From Hyphomonas sp. (lineage in GTDB: Bacteria; Pseudomonadota; Alphaproteobacteria; Caulobacterales; Hyphomonadaceae), in contig PACZ01000003.1 in the NCBI GenBank assembly GCA_002700305.1, positions 124,001 through 188,000 of the forward strand: a DNA stretch of 64,000 nt, in the 5' to 3' direction. Under the pieces are notes generated by a model. The model worked only from the letters and a program-made list of their open reading frames with translations. It was not told where the DNA came from and searched no databases. A program made the position numbers and the translations under genes. This document shows positions 51,971-61,557 of the stretch, one piece after another. Numbering within the stretch: position 1 is the stretch's first letter; every line of letters starts with the position of its first letter.

Positions 51971-52942
51971 TTAAGGCAACAGCACGGTTGCGCCGGTGGT
52001 CTTGCCGCTTTCGAGGGCTTCGTGGGCCTTGGCCGCCTCTTTCATGTAGAAGCGCTGGCCGATGTCAGCGCCGAACGTGCCGGTCTTCATGGCGGCGAAG
52101 AGGTGGCGCGCACCGCGGGCGAGGTCTTCCGGCTGGTCAATGAAGCTGAACAGGGTCGGCCGGGTGAGGACCAGCGATCCGCCTGCGGCGAGGCGGCCGG
52201 GCGGCATCGGGTCTGCGGCGCCGGATGCGTTGCCATAGGAGATCATCCAGCCACGCTTCGTGAGACTGGACAGCGAGGCTTCGAAGCTGCGCTTGCCGAC
52301 ACTGTCGAGTGAGACATCGACGCCCGCGCCCCCTGTCAGCTCACGTACCTTTTTGGCGACATCGTCATAACCGACGATCGTGTCGCTGGCGCCAAGCTCT
52401 TCGGCCTTTTCGGCTTTCTCTGGCGTCGAGGTGACGGCGATCACACGGGCGCCGAGGCTGGCGGCCCATGGCGTCAGCACGCTGCCCACACCGCCGACCG
52501 GCGCCCAGATCAGAACCGTGTCACGGTCGGTAATCGGGCGGATCTCGAACAGCAGCATCCAGGCCGTCAGGCCCTTCAGCAGAACAGCCGCGCCGTCTTC
52601 TTCCGAAATACCGTCCGGCAGTTTCACCATCCGGTCTGCCGGGCCGGTGTAATGCGTCGCATAGGTGCCGCTGCCGAGATAAGCGACCCGGTCACCGGGC
52701 TTCACTTGAGTGACGCCTTCACCGACGGCCTCAACCGTGCCAGCCCCTTCGGAGCCCTGCACGAATGGCAGCTTCACCGGGTAGAGCCCGGTGCGGAAAT
52801 AGGTGTCGATGAAATTGAGGCCGGAGGCGGCCTGCTTCACCAGCGCCTCGCCGGGGCCCGGCTGACGTGGTTCGAAATGCTCCACCTTCAGCACATCCGT
52901 GCCGCCGGTTTCGTTCATGATGATCCGGTAAGGCTCGTGCAT
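51971..52942 (-). CDS. NADPH:quinone oxidoreductase (MDR family, QorA-like)
   Basis: A 323-aa zinc-free medium-chain dehydrogenase. 'SGLNFIDTYFRTGLYPVKLP' and 'FVQGSEGAGTVEAVGEGVTQ' are QOR-type N-terminal blocks. 'LIWAPVGGVGSVLTPWAASL' is the NADPH-binding AxxGGxG motif. The structural-zinc cysteines are absent, as in other quinone oxidoreductases. It ends 1 bp before the terC start on the same strand. Confidence 0.9.
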   Translation of the reverse strand: MHEPYRIIMNETGGTDVLKVEHFEPRQPGPGEALVKQAASGLNFIDTYFRTGLYPVKLPFVQGSEGAGTVEAVGEGVTQVKPGDRVAYLGSGTYATHYTGPADRMVKLPDGISEEDGAAVLLKGLTAWMLLFEIRPITDRDTVLIWAPVGGVGSVLTPWAASLGARVIAVTSTPEKAEKAEELGASDTIVGYDDVAKKVRELTGGAGVDVSLDSVGKRSFEASLSSLTKRGWMISYGNASGAADPMPPGRLAAGGSLVLTRPTLFSFIDQPEDLARGARHLFAAMKTGTFGADIGQRFYMKEAAKAHEALESGKTTGATVLLP

Positions 52943-52943
52943 G

Positions 52944-53720
52944 TCAGTGTCCTCCAGCTTTGGGCGCCTGCTTGCGCGCCTGAATGTTCAGCAGCTCCAC
53001 CGCCAGCGAGAATGCAATGGCGAAGTAGAGGTAACCCCTCGGAATATGGAAGCCGAGACCGTCGGCCACAAGCGCCACGCCGACAAGAAGGATGAAGGCG
53101 AGGGCCAGCATCTTGGTCGTCGGGTGGTCTGCAATGAAGTTCGCCAGGGGGGTGGCCGCGACGGCCATGACGAAGGTCGACAGGATCACCGCCCCGATCA
53201 TCACCGGCAACAGATCCGTCATGCCGATGGCGGTTATCACACTGTCGAGCGAGAAGACGATATTGATCACGAACAGCTGGATGACCACGCTGGTGAAGCC
53301 GCTCTGCGCGGTCGTCTCTTCATGGCCGGTCCCCTCGACGGCCGAGTGGATTTCCTGCGTACCCTTCCACAAGAGGAACAGACCACCGCCAAACAGGATC
53401 AGGTCCTTCAGGGTGACCTCTTCGACATGATGCATGACCTCTGTAGAGCCGTTTGCCACAAACACGGCCAGCGCATGCGGCAGGTGGAACAGCGGCGACT
53501 TGTCGAGCTGGAGGATCCAGAAGATCAGGCCCAGCATGGCGATCCGCAGCACCATGGCGCCCCAGACGCCGATGCGCGTGGCGGTCTGCTTCTGATCGCC
53601 CTTCAGCTTGCCGGTCGCGATGGACACAAACAGGAGATTGTCGATACCGAGCACGATTTCGAGAAAGGTCAGGGTGGCGAGGCTACCCCAGAAGGCCGGT
53701 GAGGCGAGTAGTTCCGTCAT
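52944..53720 (-). CDS. TerC family integral membrane protein
   Basis: A 258-aa protein with about seven helices. 'FLEIVLGIDNLLFVSIATGK' and 'VINIVFSLDSVITAIGMTDL' contain the two conserved acidic GIDN/SLDS motifs of the TerC/Alx family, thought to move manganese or other metal ions. The start ATG 53720 has GGGAG about 8 nt upstream. It is divergent from rnhB and followed by the quinone oxidoreductase gene. No ykkC/mntP-type (yybP-ykoY) riboswitch is visible in the short gap upstream. Confidence 0.9.
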   Translation of the reverse strand: MTELLASPAFWGSLATLTFLEIVLGIDNLLFVSIATGKLKGDQKQTATRIGVWGAMVLRIAMLGLIFWILQLDKSPLFHLPHALAVFVANGSTEVMHHVEEVTLKDLILFGGGLFLLWKGTQEIHSAVEGTGHEETTAQSGFTSVVIQLFVINIVFSLDSVITAIGMTDLLPVMIGAVILSTFVMAVAATPLANFIADHPTTKMLALAFILLVGVALVADGLGFHIPRGYLYFAIAFSLAVELLNIQARKQAPKAGGH

Positions 53721-53809
53721 GATATGGTCTCCCGGTTGGCCGCCATTTGCGGCAGTTGAACCGTGCTGCGCGGTGGAGCGCAAGCCCGACTCGCGATCTG
53801 CTTAAGCCC

Positions 53810-54391
53810 ATGGACCTGTTTGGAACCCTCACCTGCGGCGTGGATGAAGCCGGCCGCGGCCCCTGGGCCGGACCGGTGACAGCGGCAGCCGTGATCCTCG
53901 ATCCGGCAAACCCGATCGAGGGCCTGACGGACTCCAAGAAACTCTCCGAAGCCAAGCGCGACGCCCTGGCTCCGCTCATCCGCGAGCGTGCCATGGCCTG
54001 GTGCGTTGCCCATGCCAGCGTTGAGGAGATTGACCGGCTGAACATCCGCGAAGCGACCTTCCTGGCCATGCGGCGGGCGGTGGAAGGGCTGCAGCATGCG
54101 CCGTCTCTCGCGCTGATCGATGGCAACGCCCTGCCCGGCGGCCTCTCCTGTGAGGCCCGCGCCATCGTGAAGGGCGACCTGAAAGAGCCCGCCATCTCCG
54201 CCGCCTCGATCCTCGCCAAGACGGTCCGCGACGCGCTGATGCAGGAGCTGGACGCAGCGCACCCCGGCTATGGACTTGCCAAACACAAGGGATACGGCAC
54301 CGCCGCCCACGCTGAAGCCCTTACCCGCCTGGGCCCGGCTCCCTGCCACCGGATGAGCTTCGCCCCGGTGCGCGCGGCGGCCACTGGTTAA
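53810..54391 (+). CDS. rnhB: Ribonuclease HII
   Basis: A 193-aa protein that removes RNA from RNA-DNA hybrids. '[20 protein letters not shown]' holds the catalytic DEAGRG; '[13 protein letters not shown]', 'ALIDGNALP' and '[15 protein letters not shown]' hold the other acidic residues. The length is normal. The start ATG 53810 fits the family N-terminus. Its stop codon lies inside the CtrA box at 54388-54402. Confidence 0.95.
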   Translation: MDLFGTLTCGVDEAGRGPWAGPVTAAAVILDPANPIEGLTDSKKLSEAKRDALAPLIRERAMAWCVAHASVEEIDRLNIREATFLAMRRAVEGLQHAPSLALIDGNALPGGLSCEARAIVKGDLKEPAISAASILAKTVRDALMQELDAAHPGYGLAKHKGYGTAAHAEALTRLGPAPCHRMSFAPVRAAATG

Positions 54392-54402
54392 CCGGCCATT
54401 AA
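54388..54402 (+). promoter_or_regulatory. CtrA box TTAA-N7-TTAA before the GIY-YIG gene
   Basis: TTAA at 54388-54391 and 54399-54402 are separated by 7 bp (CCGGCCA); the second half is followed by CC as in strong sites. It overlaps the rnhB stop and lies 41 bp upstream of the ATG at 54444. Confidence 0.6.
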
Positions 54403-54443
54403 CCGTCTCAGCCGAGCTTCGCGGAATCGACGTGGAGGGACCC

Positions 54444-54866
54444 ATGATCCTGTTGTTTGGCTGGCATACCTGGTGGGGCGAATCCGGCCGGCCGTACCGG
54501 TTCAATATTACGCTGACGCGCAAGGGCCTGCCGGATGAGGGCGGGATCTATATCTTCGTGCGCCGGCGCTTCGTGTTCTTCCTGGAGCCGCTGTACATCG
54601 GCAAGGCCACCAATTTCCGTTCGCGCCTTATCGGGCATGAGCGCTGGTGGGAAGCCTGGTGGAAACGCGGGGCGACCGAACGCCATGTAATGATTGTAAA
54701 AAAACCGGCTGACCGGGCCCGGGTCGAGGAAGATCTGATCCGGAATTACCAGCCGCGGATGAACGACATCCTCATCCCGCGCGGGGCAGACGATGCGCCG
54801 AACAACAAGCGCCTGCGCCGCTGGTGGAAGATCAAACGCTGGTTCCGCCTGCCCTTTTTGACCTGA
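54444..54866 (+). CDS. Stand-alone GIY-YIG nuclease-like domain protein
   Basis: A 140-aa protein. 'EGGIYIFVRRR' gives GIY, 'LYIGKATNFRSRLIGHERW' gives YIG with the conserved Arg and a downstream His, and 'VEEDLIRNYQPRMND' gives the metal-binding Glu and Asn. All catalytic positions are thus present. The N-terminus is aromatic and the C-terminus strongly basic ('NNKRLRRWWKIKRW'), suited to nucleic-acid binding. The start ATG follows GGAGGGA by 4-5 nt. A CtrA box upstream suggests cell-cycle control. The biological role is unknown. Confidence 0.75.
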   Translation: MILLFGWHTWWGESGRPYRFNITLTRKGLPDEGGIYIFVRRRFVFFLEPLYIGKATNFRSRLIGHERWWEAWWKRGATERHVMIVKKPADRARVEEDLIRNYQPRMNDILIPRGADDAPNNKRLRRWWKIKRWFRLPFLT

Positions 54867-54899
54867 TTACGCCGGACTATACCGGACTATCTCATGATC

Positions 54900-55610
54900 T
54901 CAGGCGGCTCCGGCCGCCTTTTTCCATGCTTCCACATTGATCCCGCGGACCAACAGCCAGAGCGTTAGGGCCGCCTCGGCGACAAGGCATGGCAGGAACA
55001 GGATCATGAACCAGTCAGAGGCCGCCAGCGCGGGCGTCAGGAAGATCATGAGCGAGGTGACGAGGTAGCAGAGGCCCGCCACCACAATCCCGGTCCCGAT
55101 CAGGCGCGGCAGGAAGCCGGACTTCCAGATCAGCCAGCCAATGATGAGGCAATCGAAGCCGAAGAACACCAGCGAGATATTATAAGCCTGCCCGTGCAGC
55201 ATGAGCGAGAGGACAGACAGGCGCTCCAGTTCCCCGGCAGCAAACCCGCCCGTTTCCGGGTCCATGTTCAGCAGGATGAGCGGCATCAGGAAGAACAGCG
55301 CCTTGGTCCCGGCAATCGCCGCAGAGATCAGCCGGAAAACCAGCCCCGCCAGCGAGAGATGCCGGTCGACGACCAGCAGGATCCGGTAGAGGCAAAGCGC
55401 AACCAGAATATCCGCGCCGGTCATCAGCAATTCCGCCACGAAACCGATACGGTAGAGCATCTCTGCGCCGAGTATATTCGCCGCCGTGCCCGCCGGGTCG
55501 TTATAGTCGACCAGCTGGCCGCGCACGCCAATCTCGGCAAAGAGGCCCGCGACGATAATGTAGAGATAGGCAAGACCCGCCAGCCGGGCGGTTCGGACGG
55601 GCGGGGTCAT
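54900..55610 (-). CDS. DUF4386 family membrane protein
   Basis: A 236-aa protein with six or seven helices. 'RTARLAGLAYLYIIVAGLFA', 'YRIGFVAELLMTGADILVAL' and 'FGFDCLIIGWLIWKSGFLPR' match the DUF4386 family. The function is unknown. I prefer ATG 55610, which has GGAG 6 nt upstream; ATG at 55622 or 55625 is possible. It is divergent from ttcA. Confidence 0.85.
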   Translation of the reverse strand: MTPPVRTARLAGLAYLYIIVAGLFAEIGVRGQLVDYNDPAGTAANILGAEMLYRIGFVAELLMTGADILVALCLYRILLVVDRHLSLAGLVFRLISAAIAGTKALFFLMPLILLNMDPETGGFAAGELERLSVLSLMLHGQAYNISLVFFGFDCLIIGWLIWKSGFLPRLIGTGIVVAGLCYLVTSLMIFLTPALAASDWFMILFLPCLVAEAALTLWLLVRGINVEAWKKAAGAA

Positions 55611-55723
55611 GTCAGGCTCCATCATCTCGGCTTCGCTACGCTTATTATTGAAATTCGATAATATTGCAAGCCGCCTGAAGGGAAGTGCTTCCCGCACGGC
55701 CCGGCCCGTGGGATAGGGCGCGC

Positions 55724-56617
55724 ATGGCAGATGATGTTTCCTCTTTCACCGGTGTGCCGCCGCTTTTCGCGGAGACGCCGGATTCGGTGAGCTTCAAGAA
55801 GCTGCGCAAGCGGCTGGTGCGCGGCGCGCTTCAGGCGATCGACGCCTATGGCATGGTCGACCGGCGCGCGGTGGAGAGCGGCGCGGCGCCCCGGCCGAAA
55901 TGGCTGGTCTGCCTGTCAGGCGGCAAGGACAGCTATGGCCTGCTGGCAGTGCTGATGGATTTGCAATACCAGGGCGCCCTGCCCGTGGACCTGATCGCCT
56001 GCAACCTGGACCAGGGCCAGCCGGGCTTTCCCAAGCACATCCTGCCGGAATGGCTGGACAAGATCGACGCCACCTATCGCATCGTGACGGAAGACACCTA
56101 TTCCATCGTCACCGACAAGGTGCCCCAGGGGCGGACCTTCTGCTCCATGTGCTCACGCCTGCGCCGGGGCATCCTCTATCGTATCGCGCGGGAGGAAGGC
56201 TGCGACGCCATCGTGCTGGGCCACCACCGCGACGATGCGCTGGAGACGTTCATGATGAACCTCATCCATGGCGGGCGGCTGGCCGCGATGCCGCCGAAGC
56301 TGCTGAACGATGAGGGCGATGTGATGGTACTCCGCCCCCTGATCACCGCGGCGGAAGACGATCTGGAGAAGTTCTCGAATGCAATGAACTTCCCGATCAT
56401 TCCCTGCAATCTGTGCGGCAGTCAGGACGGCCTGCAGCGCGTGGCGATGAAACAGATGCTGACCGAGTGGGAACGCAAGAAGCCGGGCGTGCGCCAGGTC
56501 ATGGCCCACGCCCTCGCCACGGTCCGTCCCAGCCACCTGCATGACCCGAAGATCTTCGACTTCCTCGGCCTCGCCCCCGGCGGCGAAGGCGAAGACGATC
56601 CGAACGTGCCTTTCTGA
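55724..56617 (+). CDS. ttcA: tRNA 2-thiocytidine(32) synthetase
   Basis: A 297-aa protein that thiolates cytidine 32 of some tRNAs using an iron-sulphur cluster. The PP-loop is '[20 protein letters not shown]'. The cluster cysteines are in '[18 protein letters not shown]', with a further Cys pair in '[15 protein letters not shown]'. '[20 protein letters not shown]' is the family signature. The start ATG at 55724 gives the normal N-terminus. Confidence 0.95.
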   Translation: MADDVSSFTGVPPLFAETPDSVSFKKLRKRLVRGALQAIDAYGMVDRRAVESGAAPRPKWLVCLSGGKDSYGLLAVLMDLQYQGALPVDLIACNLDQGQPGFPKHILPEWLDKIDATYRIVTEDTYSIVTDKVPQGRTFCSMCSRLRRGILYRIAREEGCDAIVLGHHRDDALETFMMNLIHGGRLAAMPPKLLNDEGDVMVLRPLITAAEDDLEKFSNAMNFPIIPCNLCGSQDGLQRVAMKQMLTEWERKKPGVRQVMAHALATVRPSHLHDPKIFDFLGLAPGGEGEDDPNVPF

Positions 56618-56660
56618 AGCATACCTGACGCAGAGCTGGCACAGGCTGGCAGGGGGTAAC

Positions 56661-57665
56661 ATGCCATCTGATCACGCAAAGCACCCGCTCGCTACGCATA
56701 TTACCGACCACGGACAGTTCGGGCACCCGGTCTCGGACAATATCCACGCCTATCTGAACGCACTTTACGAAGGCAAGCTCTACGAAACACTTTCCGCAGG
56801 GTATCCCGGACGGAAAATCATCCTCAACCTTGCCGATGCCTATTCGCTGATGAGTCAGGAAATCTTCTGGACCGAGGATGAGGCCTACGAGCAGGCCCTG
56901 AACGCCTTCCCCTACCTCGCAGATCATATCGCCGGAACGGATCTGGGCCTGGCGGACCTTTACCATGTCTCGGTTATCGTCGAGAATTTCTTCGACGGGG
57001 ACCTGCACGGTCAGGGCCCCGCTCACCTCACCCGGCTCAACGCTCCGATAAAGTTACTGGCGGAACTTTTTGAGCGGCCTGATTACAAGACAGCGATCTA
57101 CACCGCACTGGAAAACAAGTCCCGGTCAGATTTCCATGAACTTATCTCCATGGCGACCTGGTTCTATGGAGAAGATGCGTTCGATCTGTTCTTCAGTTTT
57201 GCAGAAGCCCAGCCTGTCCAGGCGCTGGAGCCTGCCTACTGGCTGATCGACATGAATGATGCCCAGCGCGAGAGATTCATTACCTGGGCGCGACGTTACA
57301 TGCCTTCGGGGCTTTCGCTGCCAGTATCGGCGCGCACGCAGGACTATGACGAAACAGTCTCCCAGATTCTCGACCGTATCGAATGGCAGCACGAGCACAC
57401 GCTGAAATCGGTTCGGGACCGGGTGGATTTTACGATCTGGGGCCTTTGCTCGACTGACAAGTTCAAGGCGGCAAATGCGGCGTATCTGCTGGAAGACCTG
57501 CCGGTCAGTCAGTGGCCTGAGGGAAGTCTGGCCGTCATTTCCGGACTGTACGAAGACATGGAACCGAACTGGACCTCGTTCAAATCCAGAGGTGGCAAGG
57601 GAAGCTACACAACGCACAGGGAGAGGCTGGGCGAGCTCCTGAAAAAGGCGAACGGGCCGTTCTGA
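56661..57665 (+). CDS. Protein of unknown function (334 aa)
   Basis: The start ATG 56661 follows AGGGGGTAAC. The protein is soluble, acidic and helical with many aromatic residues ('LNALYEGKLYETLSAGYPGR', 'DFHELISMATWFYGEDAFDL', 'ILDRIEWQHEHTLKSVRDRV'). There is no signal peptide, membrane segment or catalytic motif that I recognise. GC is lower than in the flanking ttcA and the CBM9 gene. It lies 43 bp after ttcA and could be read from the same promoter. Transfer is possible but not shown. Confidence 0.7.
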   Translation: MPSDHAKHPLATHITDHGQFGHPVSDNIHAYLNALYEGKLYETLSAGYPGRKIILNLADAYSLMSQEIFWTEDEAYEQALNAFPYLADHIAGTDLGLADLYHVSVIVENFFDGDLHGQGPAHLTRLNAPIKLLAELFERPDYKTAIYTALENKSRSDFHELISMATWFYGEDAFDLFFSFAEAQPVQALEPAYWLIDMNDAQRERFITWARRYMPSGLSLPVSARTQDYDETVSQILDRIEWQHEHTLKSVRDRVDFTIWGLCSTDKFKAANAAYLLEDLPVSQWPEGSLAVISGLYEDMEPNWTSFKSRGGKGSYTTHRERLGELLKKANGPF

Positions 57666-57856
57666 CAAGCGGCGCCGGTGCAGCCAGACGACTGTGCGCA
57701 CGCCGGCAGCGCCATGCCTGATTTTCGGGCACTCTTTAAAATGTCGGGCTGCAGCGAAAGAAGCGCTGGCCCTGCCCGGTGGCGCTCCCTATTCGACGGG
57801 CAGCGAGAGGTCGATACGTCAAAGGCGGTCGGGTAAAGTACCGGGAGGGCATCAAA

Positions 57857-60046
57857 TTGCATCGATGGATGTTGGGCGCCTGCATCGCCTTGTCCGGCGC
57901 CGGACTGGCCATGGCCGAAGACGAGCCGCCAATCCGCAATTTCTCCACCTACCAGCCGACCGTCCGCCCGGTGCGGATCGACACCAGCGAAGCCCCCGTC
58001 ATCGACGGCAAGCTTGACGAGGCCGTGTGGTCGAAGGCCGCTGAGGTCACAGAGTTCTACCAGGTGGAACCGAAAGTCGGCCCGCCCAGCGTCGAGACGC
58101 GCGTCTATTTCGCCTATGACGAAAACAATCTCTATGTCGGCATCTATGCGCAGGACGACATGCCGGAGGCGATCCTCGCTTCGGTGCTGGAGCGCGACGG
58201 CGAAATCTGGCGGGACGACATGTTCCGCTTCTATATCGACCCGTTCAACACCGGCACGTCAGGCTTCGGCTTTGATATCAACGCCCTCGGCGCGCGCACC
58301 GAACGCCTGATCCGGTATGGACAATCGCCCGTCGATGCCTGGAACATCATCTGGGATGCCGACAGCGTACGGACCGAAGACGGCTGGACGGCGGAGATCG
58401 CCCTGCCGTTCCGCTCGCTCAGCTTCGACCCGGCCTCCGACGGCTGGGGCCTGATGATGACGCGCGAACATGCCCATGCGAACGAGGAGATCCGCTGGGC
58501 CGGGATCGACCAGTCGGTAAACAAGTTCGGCTTTGCCCGGCCGGGCCATATCGAGGGCATCGACAATATCAACAAGGGCAAGGGGTTCGATGTGCAGCTG
58601 CAGGCGGGCCTCAACGGGAACCGCCGCTGGGACCGGCCGCGCGACGATGATCTGTCGATCGAGCCGAGCGCCAATATCTCCTACAAGTTCACGCCGTCGC
58701 TGACCGGCCTTGTTACGCTGAACACAGACTTTTCCGACACGCCGCTGGACGACCGGCAGATCAATACAGGGCGCTTCTCGCTGTTCTTCCCGGAAACGCG
58801 GGACTTCTTCCTGCAGGACGCCGCGCTGTTCGAATTTGCCGGGCAGACCTTTGCCGGCGCGCCGAACGGCCAACCCTTCTTCTCGCGCCGGATCGGTATC
58901 GTCAACGGCCAGTCGGTGAAGGTGGATGCGGGCCTGAAGCTGAGCGGTGAAATCAATGGCGTGGAAGTCGGCATCCTGTCGGCCCAGACCGGGGCCATCG
59001 GCAATATCGGCTCGCAGAACCTGTCGGTTGCCCGCGCAACGGTGGATGTGCTGGACCAGTCACGGGTCGGCTTTATCGCCACGAATGGCGACCCGACGGG
59101 CCTTTCCGACAATACGCTGGCGGGCGCCGATTTCAGCTATCGCGTGCCGTCTTTCTTCGGCGGCGGGCGGATGCAGGCGGACGTGTTCTACCAGCGCACT
59201 TTCTCCTCCACGCTGGAGGATGACGATTCCTTCGGGGCGAAGTTCGACTATCCGAACGACAAATGGGCGTGGAACCTCGAAGCCCGGCAGATCGGAGAGG
59301 ATTTCGCCCCGGCGCTCGGCTTTGTGAACCGGCCAGGCACGCGCACCTTCTCCGCCGAATGGCACCGCCGCTTCCGCCAGGCAGGCGGGCATCTCCGCTG
59401 GTGGCAGTTCGGCACCAGCCATGAATACATCACCGACCTGGACGGCAATGCGGAGACCACGGTCAATTCGCTCGTCCTGAACGCCAACACGATCTGGACC
59501 GACGACCTGACCCTCACCGCCAGCCAGAATGAAGAGCATATCAATACGCCCTTCTTCCTGCCCGGCGGCCTGGTCGTGCCGGTGGGCGTCTATGACAATA
59601 ATGGCGTGAAGTTCCGCATCCAATCCTCCTATGTGCGCCCCTGGGGCACGACATCGGAGATCGAGTTCAGGGATTTCTATGGCGGCGAGTCGAAGCGCTA
59701 CGATGTCAATGTGAACTTCCGCCCGAACCCGCACGTTGACCTCAAGGCCGGCTATAAACGGGAAGACATTTCCGTGCCTGCCGGGGACGTCAGTGTACAG
59801 ATCGGATCGCTGGAAACCGTGTTCAATGTCTCGACGGATCTCTCGGTCACCACGCAGACGCAGTATGACAACATTACCAACAGCCTGTCCTTCTTCGGCC
59901 GGGTGAACTGGGAACTGCGCCCGCAGACGGAGGTCTTCTTCTCCCTCGGCCACGGCGCGGTGATCGAAGGCGACGATTTCCGCCGCAACTTCCGGTCCGT
60001 GCAGACCAGCGCCGTCCTGCGCTTCGGCAACACGTTCCGCTTCTAG
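57857..60046 (+). CDS. Carbohydrate-binding family 9-like protein with outer-membrane barrel (DUF5916)
   Basis: A 729-aa protein. After a signal peptide ending 'GAGLAMA', residues ~35-230 are a CBM9-like beta-sandwich ('APVIDGKLDEAVWSKAAEVT', 'RVYFAYDENNLYVGIYAQDD'). The remainder is a DUF5916-type region of amphipathic strands ending in 'AVLRFGNTFRF', with the terminal Phe typical of outer-membrane barrels. Such proteins may help take up or process glycans. The start is taken as TTG 57857, because GGGAGGG lies 7 nt before it and it opens the signal peptide; ATG 57869 and GTG 57779 are alternatives. Confidence 0.85.
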   Translation: MHRWMLGACIALSGAGLAMAEDEPPIRNFSTYQPTVRPVRIDTSEAPVIDGKLDEAVWSKAAEVTEFYQVEPKVGPPSVETRVYFAYDENNLYVGIYAQDDMPEAILASVLERDGEIWRDDMFRFYIDPFNTGTSGFGFDINALGARTERLIRYGQSPVDAWNIIWDADSVRTEDGWTAEIALPFRSLSFDPASDGWGLMMTREHAHANEEIRWAGIDQSVNKFGFARPGHIEGIDNINKGKGFDVQLQAGLNGNRRWDRPRDDDLSIEPSANISYKFTPSLTGLVTLNTDFSDTPLDDRQINTGRFSLFFPETRDFFLQDAALFEFAGQTFAGAPNGQPFFSRRIGIVNGQSVKVDAGLKLSGEINGVEVGILSAQTGAIGNIGSQNLSVARATVDVLDQSRVGFIATNGDPTGLSDNTLAGADFSYRVPSFFGGGRMQADVFYQRTFSSTLEDDDSFGAKFDYPNDKWAWNLEARQIGEDFAPALGFVNRPGTRTFSAEWHRRFRQAGGHLRWWQFGTSHEYITDLDGNAETTVNSLVLNANTIWTDDLTLTASQNEEHINTPFFLPGGLVVPVGVYDNNGVKFRIQSSYVRPWGTTSEIEFRDFYGGESKRYDVNVNFRPNPHVDLKAGYKREDISVPAGDVSVQIGSLETVFNVSTDLSVTTQTQYDNITNSLSFFGRVNWELRPQTEVFFSLGHGAVIEGDDFRRNFRSVQTSAVLRFGNTFRF

Positions 60047-60054
60047 CGACAAAA

Positions 60055-60084
60055 GAAAAGCGCGGCCCCTTGCGGAGCCGCGCT
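60055..60084 (-). terminator. Rho-independent terminator after the acyl-CoA dehydrogenase gene
   Basis: The stem AGCGCGGC/GCCGCGCT (60059-60066 with 60077-60084) has a 10-nt loop. Read on the minus strand it is followed by TTTTCTTTTG. It lies 24 bp after the dehydrogenase stop. Confidence 0.8.
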
Positions 60085-60107
60085 GATCGTTTGACCTGCA
60101 GGCAGGC

Positions 60108-61409
60108 TTATTTGCGCCAGACAGCCGCCATCGCCGGATCTTCTTCCTCGCCCGTGTACTTGCGGGTTTCGGCGCGGCCGACCACCATGTGGTGCACCTC
60201 GTCCGGGCCGTCCGCCAGGCGCAGCGTGCGCTGGTTGGCATACATGCGGGCGAGCGGCGTCCATTGCGAAACGCCGGTTGCGCCGTGCAGCTGGATCGCA
60301 TCGTCGATGATGTCGCAAACGCGCTCCGGCACCATGGCCTTGACCATGGAAATCCAGACGCGGGCTTCCTTGTTGCCGAGGACGTCCATCGCCTTGGCGG
60401 CCTTGAGGACCATCATGCGCATGGCTTCGATCTCGATGCGGGCGCGGGAGACCTTTTCGAGGTTGCCACCCAGCTTGATCAGGTCGCGGCCAAAAGCCTG
60501 ACGGGTCATGCCGCGAACGACCATCAGGTCGAGGGCTTTCTCTGCCGCCCCGATGGAGCGCATGCAGTGGTGGATACGGCCGGGGCCGAGGCGCAGCTGC
60601 GAGATCTCGAAGCCGCGGCCTTCGCCGAGCAGCATGTTCTCTTTCGGAACACGGACGTTCTCGAAACGGATGTGCATGTGGCCGTGCGGGGCATCCGGAT
60701 CGCCGAAGACGTGCATCGGGCCCATGATGGTCACGCCCGGGTGCGGCAGTGGCACGAGGATCTGCGACTGGCGGCGGTTCACGTCCGGCCCGTCATTGGT
60801 TTTCACCATGGTGATCATGATGCGGCAACGCGGGTCGCCAGCGCCGGAGATGTAGTATTTCTCGCCATTGATGACCCATTCGTCGCCTTCCAGAACGGCG
60901 CTCATGGAGACGTTCTTGGCGTCCGAGGACGGCAGGGCCGGTTCGGTCATGGCGAAGGCGGAGCGGATCTTGCCTTCCAGAAGCGGCTTCAGCCACTGTT
61001 CCTTCTGGGCCGGCGTGCCGACGCGCTCGAGAACTTCCATGTTCCCGGTGTCCGGCGCGGAGCAGTTCATCGACTCAGATGCCAGCGGGTTCTTGCCGAG
61101 TTCCGCAGCGATGTAGGCGTAATCGAGGTTTTTCAGGCCTTCACCGGTTTCGGCATCCGGCAGGAAGAAGTTCCAGAGGCCTTCTTTCTTTGCCGCGTCC
61201 TTGGCCCCTTCGAGGGCTTCGAGCTGGCCCGGCGCGTAAGACCAGATGTCGGTCTTGCCTTCGCCGAGACGTTCGAATTCCTCATACATCGGTTCGACCG
61301 TTTCCTTGATGAACCGCTTCACATGTTCGTAGAGGGGGCGGGCCTCCTCCGACATGCGCAGGTCATTCAGTTCGGCCATTGCGTCCATGGAATGCTGGGT
61401 ATCAGCCAT
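60108..61409 (-). CDS. Acyl-CoA dehydrogenase (433 aa, ACAD10/11-like)
   Basis: A FAD-dependent acyl-CoA dehydrogenase. 'FAMTEPALPSSDAKNVSMSA' replaces the commoner GxGSD block with PxxSSDA, which is typical of the ACAD10/11-like group. 'EWVINGEKYYISGAGDPRCR', 'HMHIRFENVRVPKENMLLGE' and 'MTRQAFGRDLIKLGGNLEKV' are further conserved blocks. 'DAIQLHGATGVSQWTPLARM' and 'LRLADGPDEVHHMVVGRAE' form the C-terminus with a variant catalytic loop. The substrates of the bacterial members are uncertain. It stands alone and lacks the TTACGT palindrome found before the operon at 11906. Confidence 0.9.
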   Translation of the reverse strand: MADTQHSMDAMAELNDLRMSEEARPLYEHVKRFIKETVEPMYEEFERLGEGKTDIWSYAPGQLEALEGAKDAAKKEGLWNFFLPDAETGEGLKNLDYAYIAAELGKNPLASESMNCSAPDTGNMEVLERVGTPAQKEQWLKPLLEGKIRSAFAMTEPALPSSDAKNVSMSAVLEGDEWVINGEKYYISGAGDPRCRIMITMVKTNDGPDVNRRQSQILVPLPHPGVTIMGPMHVFGDPDAPHGHMHIRFENVRVPKENMLLGEGRGFEISQLRLGPGRIHHCMRSIGAAEKALDLMVVRGMTRQAFGRDLIKLGGNLEKVSRARIEIEAMRMMVLKAAKAMDVLGNKEARVWISMVKAMVPERVCDIIDDAIQLHGATGVSQWTPLARMYANQRTLRLADGPDEVHHMVVGRAETRKYTGEEEDPAMAAVWRK

Positions 61410-61557
61410 GGCTGTCCTCCTTCAGTTTGTTTGTTGATCCATTGGTAGTCCGTGCAGCCGGGTGGCCGCAAATTCTTTCTTGGCAATGTTTCTTGACGGC
61501 GGCGGCCCGCAAGGCCCGCGCTTTGCGCCGAATCGAAATCGGGTCTAGAGCGCAGGC

